From Mycolicibacterium moriokaense (GTDB taxonomy: Bacteria > Actinomycetota > Actinomycetes > Mycobacteriales > Mycobacteriaceae): a stretch of 64,000 nt of DNA. Position numbers and translations under genes: made by a program. The stretch spans positions 1,240,001 to 1,304,000 of the forward strand of contig NZ_AP022560.1 in NCBI RefSeq assembly GCF_010726085.1, read 5' to 3'. Below are positions 25,830-34,518 of the stretch, piece by piece. Below the pieces are notes generated by a model that was given only the letters and a program-made list of their open reading frames with translations, did no database searches and was not told the origin of the DNA. The first letter of the stretch is position 1. Each line of letters opens with the position of its first letter.

Positions 25830-26822
25830 TTACAGGTGGTGCTTGTAGGAGTCGTAGTCCGCATCGGGTTCACCCGTCGGCCGGAAGTAGTCGATGTTGT
25901 CGATGCCGAGGCCCCACTCTTCGCGCGGCTTCCACACCGCTTGGACCCGCATGCCCATCCGGACGTCGGCAGGATCGATCTCGGTGACCAGATGCAAGAA
26001 CGGGATGTCCGCGCCGTCGAGCAGCACGTAGGCCGCGACGTAGGGCGGCTTGATGCGCTGCCCGGCAAAGGGGATGTTGATGATCGCGAACGTCGTCACC
26101 GTGCCCTTGTCGGGAAGTTCGACGAACTGGTCCAGCTGCTTACCCGTCGCTGGATCAGCCTCGCGCGCAGGGAAATAGACCTTGCCGTCGTCGCCGGTGC
26201 GGGCACCGAGCAGCTTGCCCTCCTCGAGGGCACGCAGGAACGCGCTCTCGGGAAGCGATGCGCTGTGCTGGATTTCGATCGCCGTGGGAACGACGACCAT
26301 CGTCACCGGGTCCCGGTCATCGGTCACGTCCGGAGCGTTCTCGGCCTGGTCACCGAGCGCGAAGTAGGCGATATCGGTGATTGCGCCGACGGGTTCGTCG
26401 ACCCAGTGCGCATGCACGCGGGCGCCGGTGCTGATCTGGTCGGCGGAGCCGGCGTCGACGGCATGAAGCATGGGCGTGTCGGCCCCGTCGAGCTTCACCA
26501 ATGCCCACGCGAACGGACGGTCCAGCGGCTGGCCTTCGAGTGGCTCCGGCTGCCACGTCCAGGACACGACCGTTCCGACGCTGCTCACCGGTACGATCTC
26601 GGTCAATTCCGCATAGGTGACCGGGTCGTACTCGGCAGGGGGCACCAGCACCCGACCGTCCGAACCACGCACGCCGACGATGCGTCGGTCGCGCAGCGCA
26701 GTGAAGAACTGGGACAGGAGTGGACCGACTGAACGGGTGTAGTCGAATGAAAGTTTCAACGGTGCCGAAAGTGGCGGCTCATGCTGATCGATCTGCACCG
26801 GGCTGCTTTGGCTGGTGGTCAC
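25830..26822 (-). CDS. Tandem DUF35 OB-fold protein (Rv3521 type)
   Basis: A 330-residue protein with two DUF35-like units, about residues 45-142 and 197-298. Each shows the pattern LLGAR/IVGVR-x-(G/S)-DG-(K/R)-V-x-(F/V)-P followed by a (K/V)GTV strand and a LDGAD-x-P-x-LH strand. No cysteine occurs anywhere, so the zinc ribbon of ordinary DUF35 proteins is missing. DUF35 proteins partner thiolase-fold enzymes, and here the next two genes are Ltp4 and Ltp3, so it is likely their accessory subunit. GTG 26822 is preferred; the longer reading from 26858 would run through the KstR operator. Confidence 0.82.
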   Translation of the reverse strand: MTTSQSSPVQIDQHEPPLSAPLKLSFDYTRSVGPLLSQFFTALRDRRIVGVRGSDGRVLVPPAEYDPVTYAELTEIVPVSSVGTVVSWTWQPEPLEGQPLDRPFAWALVKLDGADTPMLHAVDAGSADQISTGARVHAHWVDEPVGAITDIAYFALGDQAENAPDVTDDRDPVTMVVVPTAIEIQHSASLPESAFLRALEEGKLLGARTGDDGKVYFPAREADPATGKQLDQFVELPDKGTVTTFAIINIPFAGQRIKPPYVAAYVLLDGADIPFLHLVTEIDPADVRMGMRVQAVWKPREEWGLGIDNIDYFRPTGEPDADYDSYKHHL

Positions 26823-26831
26823 GGCATCGAG

Positions 26832-26845
26832 TAGAACAGGTTCTA
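26832..26845. promoter_or_regulatory. KstR operator, DUF35-ltp4-ltp3 / LLM-cyp142 divergent promoter
   Basis: TAGAACAGGTTCTA matches all fixed positions of TnnAACnnGTTnnA. It lies 9 bases from the minus-strand GTG at 26822 and 35 bases from the plus-strand ATG at 26881, so it can repress both units. Confidence 0.88.
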
Positions 26846-26880
26846 AGAATGGTTTCAACCACGGGTCGGAAGGCGATCTA

Positions 26881-27912
26881 ATGAAGCTGGGACTTCAGCT
26901 GGGATATTGGGGCGCCAAGCCGCCCACCAACGACGCAGAATTGGTCGCCGCGGCCGAGGAGGCCGGGTTCGACACCGTGTTCACGGCCGAGGCGTGGGGC
27001 TCCGACGCCTTCACGCCGCTGGCCTGGTGGGGGCGGGAAACCACGAGGATGCGGCTGGGCACCTCGGTCGTCCAGCTGTCGGCCAGGACGCCGACCGCAT
27101 GCGCGATGGCCGCGCTGACGCTCGATCACCTCTCCGGCGGCAGGCACATCCTCGGGCTGGGGGTGTCCGGACCGCAGGTGGTCGAGGGTTGGTACGGGCA
27201 GAAGTTCCCGAAGCCGCTGGCCCGCACCCGCGAGTACATCGACATCCTGCGTCAGGTGTGGGCCCGCGAGGCTCCCGTGCACAGCGACGGCCCGCACTAC
27301 CCGCTGCCGTTGACCGGTAAGGGCACGACGGGGCTGGGCAAGAACCTCAAGCCGATCACCCACCCGTTGCGGGCCGATATCCCGGTGATGCTGGGCGCAG
27401 AAGGTCCGAAGAACGTCGCGCTGGCCGCTGAGATCTGCGACGGCTGGCTGCCCATCTTCTACTCGCCGCGGATCGCGGGCATGTACAACGAATGGCTGGA
27501 CGAGGGTTTCGCGCGCCCCGGCGCGCGGAACACCCGGGAGACCTTCGAGATCTGCGCGACGGCCCAGGTGGTCGTCACCGACGACCGTCCTGCGGTCATG
27601 GAGCTGATGAAGCCGCACCTGGCGCTGTACATGGGCGGGATGGGCGCCGAGGACACCAACTTCCACGCCGACGTCTACCGCCGAATGGGCTACGCCGAGG
27701 TCGTCGACGACGTCACCAAGCTGTTCCGCAGCGACCGCAAGGACGAGGCGGCCAAGATCATTCCCGACGAGCTGGTCGACGACTCCGCGATCGTGGGGGA
27801 CCTCGGCTACGTGCAGGAACAGATCAAGGCGTGGGAGGCCGCGGGCGTGACCATGATGGTCGTCGGCGCGCGCTCCGTCGAACAGATCCGGGATCTCGCT
27901 GCGCTGGTGTGA
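26881..27912 (+). CDS. LLM-class F420-dependent oxidoreductase (Rv3520c type)
   Basis: A 343-residue luciferase-like monooxygenase-fold protein, close to Rv3520c (347). Visible features are LGLQLGYWG at the N-terminus, the TAEAWGSDAFTPL segment (about 36-48), TTRMRLGTSVVQ and HILGLGVSGPQVVEGW (about 96-111). F420 use is a family inference. GGAAGG at 26869 supports ATG 26881. It follows the KstR site and precedes the Rv3519-type and cyp142 genes, so a redox step on a sterol is plausible but unassigned. Confidence 0.83.
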   Translation: MKLGLQLGYWGAKPPTNDAELVAAAEEAGFDTVFTAEAWGSDAFTPLAWWGRETTRMRLGTSVVQLSARTPTACAMAALTLDHLSGGRHILGLGVSGPQVVEGWYGQKFPKPLARTREYIDILRQVWAREAPVHSDGPHYPLPLTGKGTTGLGKNLKPITHPLRADIPVMLGAEGPKNVALAAEICDGWLPIFYSPRIAGMYNEWLDEGFARPGARNTRETFEICATAQVVVTDDRPAVMELMKPHLALYMGGMGAEDTNFHADVYRRMGYAEVVDDVTKLFRSDRKDEAAKIIPDELVDDSAIVGDLGYVQEQIKAWEAAGVTMMVVGARSVEQIRDLAALV

Positions 27913-27943
27913 AATTCGGGTAGACACTTCCTTGCTAGTTGTC

Positions 27944-27957
27944 TAGTCCGCGTTCTA
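27944..27957. promoter_or_regulatory. Degenerate KstR-like site before the Rv3519-type gene
   Basis: TAGTCCGCGTTCTA keeps the right half GTTCTA and the outer bases, but the left half has TCC in place of AAC. It is 10 bases before the ATG at 27968. It may be a weak or decayed operator. Confidence 0.4.
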
Positions 27958-27967
27958 GATTGACCCG

Positions 27968-28687
27968 ATGACTGCTTCGCAGTACACGATCGCCGGCACG
28001 GTGCTCACCATGCCGGTACGGGTCCGCAAGGCGACCCAGCACATGGCGATGTTCTCCGTCGATGCCGACGCGGCTCAGGCGATGATCGACTACAGCGGTC
28101 TGAACGTGTGCCGGTACCGGCCGAACCGCGCGATCGTCGTGCTGATGCTGATGCGCTACATCGACACCGATCTCGGCGAGTACTACGAGTACGGGACCAA
28201 TGTGATGGTCAACCCGCCGGGGTCGGACGCGAAGGGGTTGCGCGCGCTGCAGTCCGCCGGGGCGTTCGTCCACCACCTACCCGTGGACCAGCCGTTCACC
28301 CTCGAGGCGGGGTGCACGATCTGGGGTTACCCGAAGGTGATGGCGGATTTCACGATTCGCGACGGTAACACCTATTCGTTCGACGTCACCATCGACGGAC
28401 AGTTCGCCGTCGGCATGGACTTCAAGCCCGGCCTGCGGGTGCCATCGGCCTTCACGTCCCGGCCACAAGCGCACCCCACCTACTCGTACCGCGATGGTGT
28501 CCGCCGTCAGACCCTCGGCGAGATGTCGATGACCGACGTGCGCTACCGCCCGGGTGGTGCAACCGTCCGACTGGGCGGGCATCCGTACGCGAAAGAACTC
28601 GCGTCGCTGGGTTTTCCGAAACGTGCGCTGGTCTCCAGTTCGGCTGGCAACGTGGAGATGTCGTTCGCAGACGCGCAGGAGGTGTGA
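27968..28687 (+). CDS. Acetoacetate-decarboxylase-like protein (Rv3519 type)
   Basis: A 239-residue protein, near the length of Rv3519 (236). The central GCTIWGYPKVMADF segment (about 115-128) resembles the WGYPK motif of acetoacetate decarboxylases, including the lysine that forms the Schiff base in that family. The actual substrate is not known. It sits two bases before cyp142 and is conserved next to it in mycobacteria, so a role in sterol side-chain processing is possible. A degenerate KstR site precedes it. Confidence 0.7.
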   Translation: MTASQYTIAGTVLTMPVRVRKATQHMAMFSVDADAAQAMIDYSGLNVCRYRPNRAIVVLMLMRYIDTDLGEYYEYGTNVMVNPPGSDAKGLRALQSAGAFVHHLPVDQPFTLEAGCTIWGYPKVMADFTIRDGNTYSFDVTIDGQFAVGMDFKPGLRVPSAFTSRPQAHPTYSYRDGVRRQTLGEMSMTDVRYRPGGATVRLGGHPYAKELASLGFPKRALVSSSAGNVEMSFADAQEV

Positions 28688-28688
28688 C

Positions 28689-29894
28689 ATGGCAGCCCCA
28701 ACATCGACGAAGCCGGATGTCGATCTGACCGATGGCGCGTTCTACGCCGGCGACTCTCGGTCGGTCTACAAGTGGATGCGTGAGCACGAGCCGGTCTTCC
28801 GGGACCGAAACGATTTGGCCGCCGCCGCGACGTATCAGGCGGTGATCGAGGCCGAGCGTCAGCCCGAGATCTTCTCCAACGCAGGCGGTATCCGGCCCGA
28901 CCAGCCGGGCGTGGAGATGATGATCGAGATGGACGACCCGCAGCATCTGTTGCGGCGCAAGCTCGTCAACTCAGGTTTCACCCGCAGACGGGTCAAAGAC
29001 CTTGAGCCGTCCATCAATACGCTGTGCGACACGCTGATCGACGCGGTGTGCGAGCGCGGCGAGTGCGATTTCGTCTGGGACCTCGCTGCGCCGTTGCCGA
29101 TGGCGGTCATCGGCGACATGCTCGGTGTGCGTCCGGAAGAGCGCGAGATGTTCCTCAAGTGGTCCGACGACCTCGTCAGCTCGTTGAGCAGCACCGCGGA
29201 CGAAGCGGACATCCAGGTCACGATGGATGCGTTCGCGACCTACAGCAATTACATGATGGGCATGATCGAGGCCCGCAAGAAGGAGCCGACCGACGATCTG
29301 GTCAGCGTCCTGGTGCACGCCGAGGTCGAGGGGTCCAAGCTCGAGGACCACCAGATCGTCACCGAGGTGCTGCTGCTGTTGATCGGCGGCGACGAGACGA
29401 CGCGTCACACGCTGTCGGGCGGAACCCGGCAGCTGCTGCTCCACCCGGAGGCGCACCAGCGGCTGATCAACGACCTCGACCTGTTGCCGAATGCGATCGA
29501 AGAGATGCTGCGGTGGACGGCGCCGGTGAAGAACATGGCGCGAACCCTCACCCGCGACATCGAGTTTCACGGCGCCTCCCTCAAAGAGGGCGAGAAGATC
29601 ATCCTGCTCTTCGAGTCGGCCAACTTCGACGAGAAGGTGTTCGAGAACCCCGATGAGTTCAACATCGACCGGTATCCGAACAACCATCTCGCGTTCGGCT
29701 TCGGCACCCACTTCTGTCTGGGCAACCAACTCGCTCGACTCGAGCTGTCGATCATGCAGACGAAGCTGCTGCAGCGGCTACCGGACCTGCGGCTGGCCTC
29801 CGCCGAGGAGCTTCCACTTCGGCCTGCGAACTTCGTCTCGGGGTTGGAGCGGATGCCGGTGAAGTTCACGCCGACCAAGCCCGTCCTGCGCTAG
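28689..29894 (+). CDS. cyp142: Cytochrome P450 CYP142 (sterol 26/27-hydroxylase)
   Basis: A 401-residue bacterial P450. The haem-thiolate motif is FGFGTHFCLG with Cys343, the I-helix motif is GGDETTRH (about 237-244) and the ExxR is EEMLRW. CYP142 oxidises the terminal carbon of the cholesterol side chain to the alcohol and acid, in parallel with CYP125. ATG 28689 is chosen because it starts two bases after the preceding stop; the longer reading overlaps that gene. The electron donor is probably FdxD at 43064. A TRIT-like hairpin follows the stop. Confidence 0.92.
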   Translation: MAAPTSTKPDVDLTDGAFYAGDSRSVYKWMREHEPVFRDRNDLAAAATYQAVIEAERQPEIFSNAGGIRPDQPGVEMMIEMDDPQHLLRRKLVNSGFTRRRVKDLEPSINTLCDTLIDAVCERGECDFVWDLAAPLPMAVIGDMLGVRPEEREMFLKWSDDLVSSLSSTADEADIQVTMDAFATYSNYMMGMIEARKKEPTDDLVSVLVHAEVEGSKLEDHQIVTEVLLLLIGGDETTRHTLSGGTRQLLLHPEAHQRLINDLDLLPNAIEEMLRWTAPVKNMARTLTRDIEFHGASLKEGEKIILLFESANFDEKVFENPDEFNIDRYPNNHLAFGFGTHFCLGNQLARLELSIMQTKLLQRLPDLRLASAEELPLRPANFVSGLERMPVKFTPTKPVLR

Positions 29895-29910
29895 CCCGTG
29901 CTGAGCTAGC

Positions 29911-29970
29911 GCGAGCAGACGCCAAACCCCCCAAAATCAGCCCAAATAGCGGGTTTTCGCGTCTGCTCGC
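29911..29970. terminator. Long hairpin between cyp142 and echA19 (TRIT-like, bidirectional)
   Basis: GCGAGCAGACGC at 29911-29922 pairs perfectly with GCGTCTGCTCGC at 29959-29970, and AAACCC/GGGTTT extend the stem inward. It lies between the converging cyp142 and echA19 genes, so it can stop transcription from either side. The arm sequence is the one I associate with mycobacterial TRIT terminators. Confidence 0.72.
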
Positions 29971-29991
29971 GGGGGGAATGGGGGAATGCGG

Positions 29992-30801
29992 CTACTTCAT
30001 CTTGAAGTTCGGCGCGCGCTTCTCCTTGAACGCCAGCGGACCTTCCTTGGCGTCGTCGGACAGGAACACCTCGATACCGATCTTCGTGTCGATCTTGAAG
30101 GCTTCGTTCTCGTGCAGGCCCTCGGTTTCGCGGATCGTCTTCAGGATGGCCTGCACCGCAAGTGGTCCGTTGTTGTTGATCACCTCGGCGATCTCCAACG
30201 CTTTCTCCAGCGCCGTGCCGTCCGGCACGACATAGCCGATGAGTCCCATCTCCTTGGCCTCGGCGGCGGTCAAGTGACGTCCGGTCAGCAGGATGTCGCA
30301 TGCGAGGGTGTAGGGGATCTGGCGCACGAGGCGAACCGCCGAGCCGCCCATCGGGTACAGGCTCCACTTCGCCTCCGAGACCCCGAACTTGGCGCTCTCG
30401 CCCGCGATGCGGATGTCGGTGCCCTGCAGGATCTCGGTGCCACCGGCGATGGCCGGGCCCTCGACGGCGGCGATCAACGGCTTGGTGAGCCTGCGACCCT
30501 TGAGCAACGCGTCGATACGGGACGGGTCGTAGCTGCCGTCCTTGAAGGAGTCGCCCGGCGGCTTGGCTGTCGCCGCCTTGAGGTCCATCCCTGCGCAGAA
30601 GTAGCCGCCCGCGCCGGTCAGGATGCAGGAGCGGATCTCGGGATCGTTGTCGACGCGGTCCCATGCCTCGACCATGAGCGAGAGCATCTCGGTGGACAGC
30701 GCGTTGCGCGCTTCCGGCCGGTTCAGCGTCAGGATCAGGGTGTGTCCGCGCTGCTCAATGAGGGCGTCAGGCCCTTTTGCCGGTTTTTCTTCGTCGCTCA
30801 C
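29992..30801 (-). CDS. echA19: Enoyl-CoA hydratase EchA19
   Basis: A 269-residue crotonase. The oxyanion and acid segments are present: [12 protein letters not shown] (about 65), and [13 protein letters not shown] (about 110-122), which keeps the first catalytic Glu. In M. tuberculosis EchA19 hydrates the 22-enoyl steroid side-chain CoA. The start is GTG 30801. It diverges from fadD19 across the KstR site at 30848 and matches Rv3516-Rv3515c in order. Confidence 0.9.
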   Translation of the reverse strand: MSDEEKPAKGPDALIEQRGHTLILTLNRPEARNALSTEMLSLMVEAWDRVDNDPEIRSCILTGAGGYFCAGMDLKAATAKPPGDSFKDGSYDPSRIDALLKGRRLTKPLIAAVEGPAIAGGTEILQGTDIRIAGESAKFGVSEAKWSLYPMGGSAVRLVRQIPYTLACDILLTGRHLTAAEAKEMGLIGYVVPDGTALEKALEIAEVINNNGPLAVQAILKTIRETEGLHENEAFKIDTKIGIEVFLSDDAKEGPLAFKEKRAPNFKMK

Positions 30802-30847
30802 GAACTAGTCCGCCTTCCAGCGTCGATGCCACAGACTTGTCTCGAAA

Positions 30848-30861
30848 TGTAACACGTTCTA
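30848..30861. promoter_or_regulatory. KstR operator, echA19/fadD19 divergent promoter
   Basis: TGTAACACGTTCTA matches all fixed positions of TnnAACnnGTTnnA. It lies 46 bases from echA19 and 11 bases before the fadD19 GTG. Confidence 0.87.
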
Positions 30862-30872
30862 GTTTAGGTCTC

Positions 30873-32534
30873 GTGGCCTTGAACATCGCTGATCTTGCCG
30901 AGCACGCCATCGACGCCGTGCCAGACCGTGTCGCCCTCATCTGCGGCGACGAGCAGCTCACCTACGCACAGCTCGAGGAGAAGGCGAACCGCCTGGCGCA
31001 CTACCTCCTCGACCAGGGCGTCAAGAAGGACGACAAGGTCGGGCTGTACTGCCGAAACCGCATCGAGATCGTGATCGCGATGCTGGGCATCGTGAAGGCG
31101 GGCGCCATCCTGGTAAACGTCAACTTCCGCTACGTCGAGGGCGAGCTGAAGTACCTCTTCGACAACTCCGACATGGTCGCGTTGGTGCATGAGCGCCGCT
31201 ACGCCGACCGGGTCGCCAACGTGCTGCCCGAGACGCCGAACGTCAAGACCATCCTGTCGGTGGAAGACGGCAGCGACCCAGAAGATGGGGACTATCAGCG
31301 CTACGGCGGCGTCGAGTTCTACGCCGCACTCGAACAGGGTTCACCCCAGCGCGATTTCGGCGAGCGCAGCCCAGACGACATCTACCTGCTCTACACCGGC
31401 GGTACCACCGGATTCCCCAAGGGCGTCATGTGGCGTCACGAGGACATCTACCGGGTGTTGTTCGGCGGCACCGACTTTGCGACGGGCGAGTTCGTCAAGG
31501 ACGAGTACGACCTGGCCAAGACCGCCGCGGAGAATCCGCCGATGGTCCGCTACCCGATCCCGCCGATGATCCACGGCGCCACGCAGTCGGCGACCTGGAT
31601 GTCGATCTTCTCGGGCCAAACAACCGTGCTGGCACCGGAATTCGACGCCGACGAGGTGTGGCAGACGATCGAGAAGCACAAGGTGAACCTGCTGTTCTTC
31701 ACCGGCGATGCGATGGCGCGCCCGCTGCTCGATGCGCTGACCAGGCTGCACGACGCCGGTAGGGAGCCCGATCTCTCGAGCCTGTTCCTATTGGCAAGCA
31801 CCGCCGCACTGTTCTCCACGAGCATCAAGGAGAAGTTCCTCGAACTGCTGCCCAACCGAGTGATCACCGACTCGATCGGCTCGTCGGAGACGGGCTTCGG
31901 CGGCACGAGCATCGTGGCGAAGGGGCAGTCGCACACGGGCGGACCGCGGGTGACGATCGACCACCGCACGGTCGTGCTCGACGAGGACGGCAACGAGGTG
32001 AAGCCGGGCTCCGGAGTGCGCGGGATGATCGCTAAGAAGGGCAACATCCCGATCGGCTATTACAAGGACGAGAAGAAGACCGCCGAGACGTTCAAGACCT
32101 TCAACGGCATCCGCTACGCGATTCCCGGCGACTATGCGGAGGTCGAGGCCGACGGCAGCGTGACGATGCTCGGCCGCGGTTCGCAGTCGATCAACAGCGG
32201 CGGCGAGAAGATCTACCCAGAAGAGGTGGAGGCCGCTCTCAAGGGCCATCCGGACGTGTTCGACGCGTTGGTCGTCGGTGTCCCCGACGAGCGCTTCGGC
32301 AACTGCGTCGCCGCCGTCGTACACCGTAGGCCGGGCACCAACCCGACGTTCGCCGAACTCGACGCGTTCGTGCGCCAGGAGATCGCGGGATACAAAGTGC
32401 CGCGCAAGATCTGGTGGGTCGACGAGATTCACCGGACTCCGGCGGGCAAGCCCGACTACCGGTGGGCCAAGGACATCACCGAGGAGCGACCCGCCGACGA
32501 AGTGCACGTCAACCATGTGGGGTCGTCCAGATAA
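30873..32534 (+). CDS. fadD19: Steroid side-chain acyl-CoA ligase FadD19
   Basis: A 553-residue AMP-forming ligase (Rv3515c is 548). The P-loop YLLYTGGTTGFPKG (about 168-181), the SSETGFGG region and the C-terminal PAGKPDYRWAK lysine motif are present. FadD19 activates the C8 side chain of 3-oxocholestenoate and is required for C24-branched sterols in Rhodococcus. GTG 30873 is chosen because it gives the FadD19 N-terminus (ALNIADLAEHAIDAVPDR). No ribosome site precedes it and the KstR site ends 11 bases upstream, so leaderless translation is likely. The stop overlaps the next start. Confidence 0.93.
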   Translation: MALNIADLAEHAIDAVPDRVALICGDEQLTYAQLEEKANRLAHYLLDQGVKKDDKVGLYCRNRIEIVIAMLGIVKAGAILVNVNFRYVEGELKYLFDNSDMVALVHERRYADRVANVLPETPNVKTILSVEDGSDPEDGDYQRYGGVEFYAALEQGSPQRDFGERSPDDIYLLYTGGTTGFPKGVMWRHEDIYRVLFGGTDFATGEFVKDEYDLAKTAAENPPMVRYPIPPMIHGATQSATWMSIFSGQTTVLAPEFDADEVWQTIEKHKVNLLFFTGDAMARPLLDALTRLHDAGREPDLSSLFLLASTAALFSTSIKEKFLELLPNRVITDSIGSSETGFGGTSIVAKGQSHTGGPRVTIDHRTVVLDEDGNEVKPGSGVRGMIAKKGNIPIGYYKDEKKTAETFKTFNGIRYAIPGDYAEVEADGSVTMLGRGSQSINSGGEKIYPEEVEAALKGHPDVFDALVVGVPDERFGNCVAAVVHRRPGTNPTFAELDAFVRQEIAGYKVPRKIWWVDEIHRTPAGKPDYRWAKDITEERPADEVHVNHVGSSR

Positions 32535-33655
32535 TGCGCACGGATCTGTGTGACCGCTTCGGCATCGACTATCCGATATTCGTCTTCACGCCGTCGGAGA
32601 AGGTCGCCGCCGCGGTCAGCAAGGCCGGCGGACTCGGTGTGCTCGGCTGCGTGCGGTTCAACGACGCCGATGACCTCGAGCGCGTGCTGTGCTGGATGGA
32701 CGAGAACACCGACGGCAAACCGTACGGCGTCGACGTCGTGATGCCCGCGAAGGTGCCGCAGGAGGGCACCGTCAGCGACATCGACAAGCTGATCCCGCAG
32801 GGGCACCGCGACTTCGTCGCCAAAACCCTTGCCGATCTGGGTGTTCCGCCGCTGCCCGAGGATGAGGAGCGCAACACCGGCGTCCTCGGCTGGCTGCACT
32901 CGGTGGCCCGCTCGCACGTCGAGGTGGCGCTGAAGCATCCGATCAAGTTGATCGCCAACGCGCTCGGCTCACCGCCGAAGGACGTCATCGACCAGGTGCA
33001 CGCTGCGGGTGTTCCGGTGGCGGCCCTGGCGGGCAGCGCGAAGCATGCGCAACGCCACGTCGACAACGGCGTGGACATCGTCGTAGCGCAGGGCCACGAG
33101 GCGGGTGGCCACACCGGAGAGATCGGCTCCATGGTGCTGTGGCCGGAAATCGTTGATGCACTTGATGGTAAGGCACCGGTACTGGCTGCCGGCGGTATCG
33201 GCACCGGGCGTCAGATGGCCGCCGCGCTCGCACTCGGGGCACAGGGCGTGTGGATGGGTTCCGCGTTTCTGACGTCGGCCGAATACGACCTCGGCCACCG
33301 TAAGCCGTCCGGTATCTCGACGATCCAGGAGGCGCTGCTGCGCGCCAACTCAAGCGATACGGTGCGTCGCCGGATCTATACGGGTAAGCCCGCGCGGCTA
33401 CTGAAGTCGCGGTGGACCGATGCGTGGGATGCGCCGGATGCGCCTGAGCCGCTGCCGATGCCGCTGCAGAACATCCTCGTCAGCGAAGCCCATCAGCGGA
33501 TGAACGAGTCCGACAATCCCGATACCGTCGCGATGCCGGTCGGCCAGATCGTCGGCCGGATGAACGAGATCCGACCCGCCGCCGACATCATCGCCGAACT
33601 CGTCGCCGGTTTCGAAGAAGCTACTAGGCGGCTCGACGACATCCGCGACAGCTAG
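32534..33655 (+). CDS. Nitronate monooxygenase-family flavoprotein
   Basis: A 373-residue TIM-barrel flavoprotein of the NMO/2-nitropropane dioxygenase family. FMN-binding segments are AQGHEAGGHTGEIG (about 188-201), VLAAGGIGTGRQMAAAL and GAQGVWMGSAFL (about 237-248). Its ATG overlaps the fadD19 stop (TAATG), so the two are coupled under KstR control. A related protein, IpdC, acts in later steroid-ring catabolism, but the substrate of this one is unknown; the coupling to FadD19 points to a side-chain CoA ester or a double-bond reduction or oxidation. Confidence 0.8.
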   Translation: MRTDLCDRFGIDYPIFVFTPSEKVAAAVSKAGGLGVLGCVRFNDADDLERVLCWMDENTDGKPYGVDVVMPAKVPQEGTVSDIDKLIPQGHRDFVAKTLADLGVPPLPEDEERNTGVLGWLHSVARSHVEVALKHPIKLIANALGSPPKDVIDQVHAAGVPVAALAGSAKHAQRHVDNGVDIVVAQGHEAGGHTGEIGSMVLWPEIVDALDGKAPVLAAGGIGTGRQMAAALALGAQGVWMGSAFLTSAEYDLGHRKPSGISTIQEALLRANSSDTVRRRIYTGKPARLLKSRWTDAWDAPDAPEPLPMPLQNILVSEAHQRMNESDNPDTVAMPVGQIVGRMNEIRPAADIIAELVAGFEEATRRLDDIRDS

Positions 33656-34372
33656 TCAGAATCCGATCTTCGTCTGTTCGTCGATGACGTTCGTCGCCGC
33701 GCCGACGATCTCGCCCTGGTCCTCCAGGCCGTCGGCGTTGAGCTGCAGCACATAGAGGCCGTCGGCGCCGGGGATCACGACGGTCTTCTGGGCGACGATC
33801 TTGGTCAGGCCCTCCGACTTCCAGGTGCCACCGAGTTGGTAGGCCGGGTAGTCGCCCAGGGTGCTCGTCTCACCTTCGTTCGATGCCTCCCAGCCCGGCA
33901 GGTTCTGCAGTTCGCCGGGAGCCAGATCGATGATGGCCTGGGGGTCGACGTTTCCGGTCAGCTTCGACAGCAGGGCAACGATGCTCGGCGAGTACTCGGC
34001 GGCCTCGGGTCCGGTGTAGACGATGGCCCCGTACGCCCAGTCCGGAGTGTCCTCACCGGCCGGCTCCCAGCCTTCGGGGATCGGCAGGTCGATGATCGGT
34101 GCGCCGGGATCGCCCTGTTTGACCTGAGTCTCCTGGATTTTGTTGTCGACGATGTAGCTGGCGATCGTGGGATTCGGGCCTGCGGCATCCTCATCGCGCG
34201 GCGCCACCTTGGCCGTCGTCTTGGGCGCGGCCTTCACGCTCGTCGTCGTGGTGGTCGTCGTCTCCGATTCGGACTTGCTCGGTTCGGTTTTGGTGTCCGA
34301 GCCGCAGCCCGACAGCACGAGTGCTAAAGCGGCGGCCAGGGTGGCCACTCCCGTGATCGCGGTGCGCCTCAT
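33656..34372 (-). CDS. LpqN/LpqT-family lipoprotein
   Basis: A 238-residue lipoprotein: signal hydrophobic core residues 8-20, lipobox LSGC (Cys23), then a Ser/Thr-rich linker with a run of seven threonines (about 38-44). The folded part (70-238) matches the mycobacterial LpqN-type lipoprotein family, with IDLPIPEGWEPAG and GDYPAYQLGGTW segments. Known members are cell-envelope proteins; the exact role here is unknown. It converges on the NMO gene with no gap. Confidence 0.75.
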   Translation of the reverse strand: MRRTAITGVATLAAALALVLSGCGSDTKTEPSKSESETTTTTTTSVKAAPKTTAKVAPRDEDAAGPNPTIASYIVDNKIQETQVKQGDPGAPIIDLPIPEGWEPAGEDTPDWAYGAIVYTGPEAAEYSPSIVALLSKLTGNVDPQAIIDLAPGELQNLPGWEASNEGETSTLGDYPAYQLGGTWKSEGLTKIVAQKTVVIPGADGLYVLQLNADGLEDQGEIVGAATNVIDEQTKIGF

Positions 34373-34518
34373 CAGTCAACTCCTGTCGTCGGGCACGTAG
34401 TGCTGCGAAGCGTAGTCCAAAAAGCGCCCTGTCAAGGGCGAGTAGATTTACTCAATCTGATTTCTGCACACCGCCGACATGGCGTCGACGGCACCACGAT
34501 TCGCCTGAGGAGACGCGT

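Noticed and set aside
26823..26858. Longer start of the tandem DUF35 protein at 26858
   Set aside because: It would place the perfect KstR operator inside the coding region; GTG 26822 avoids this.
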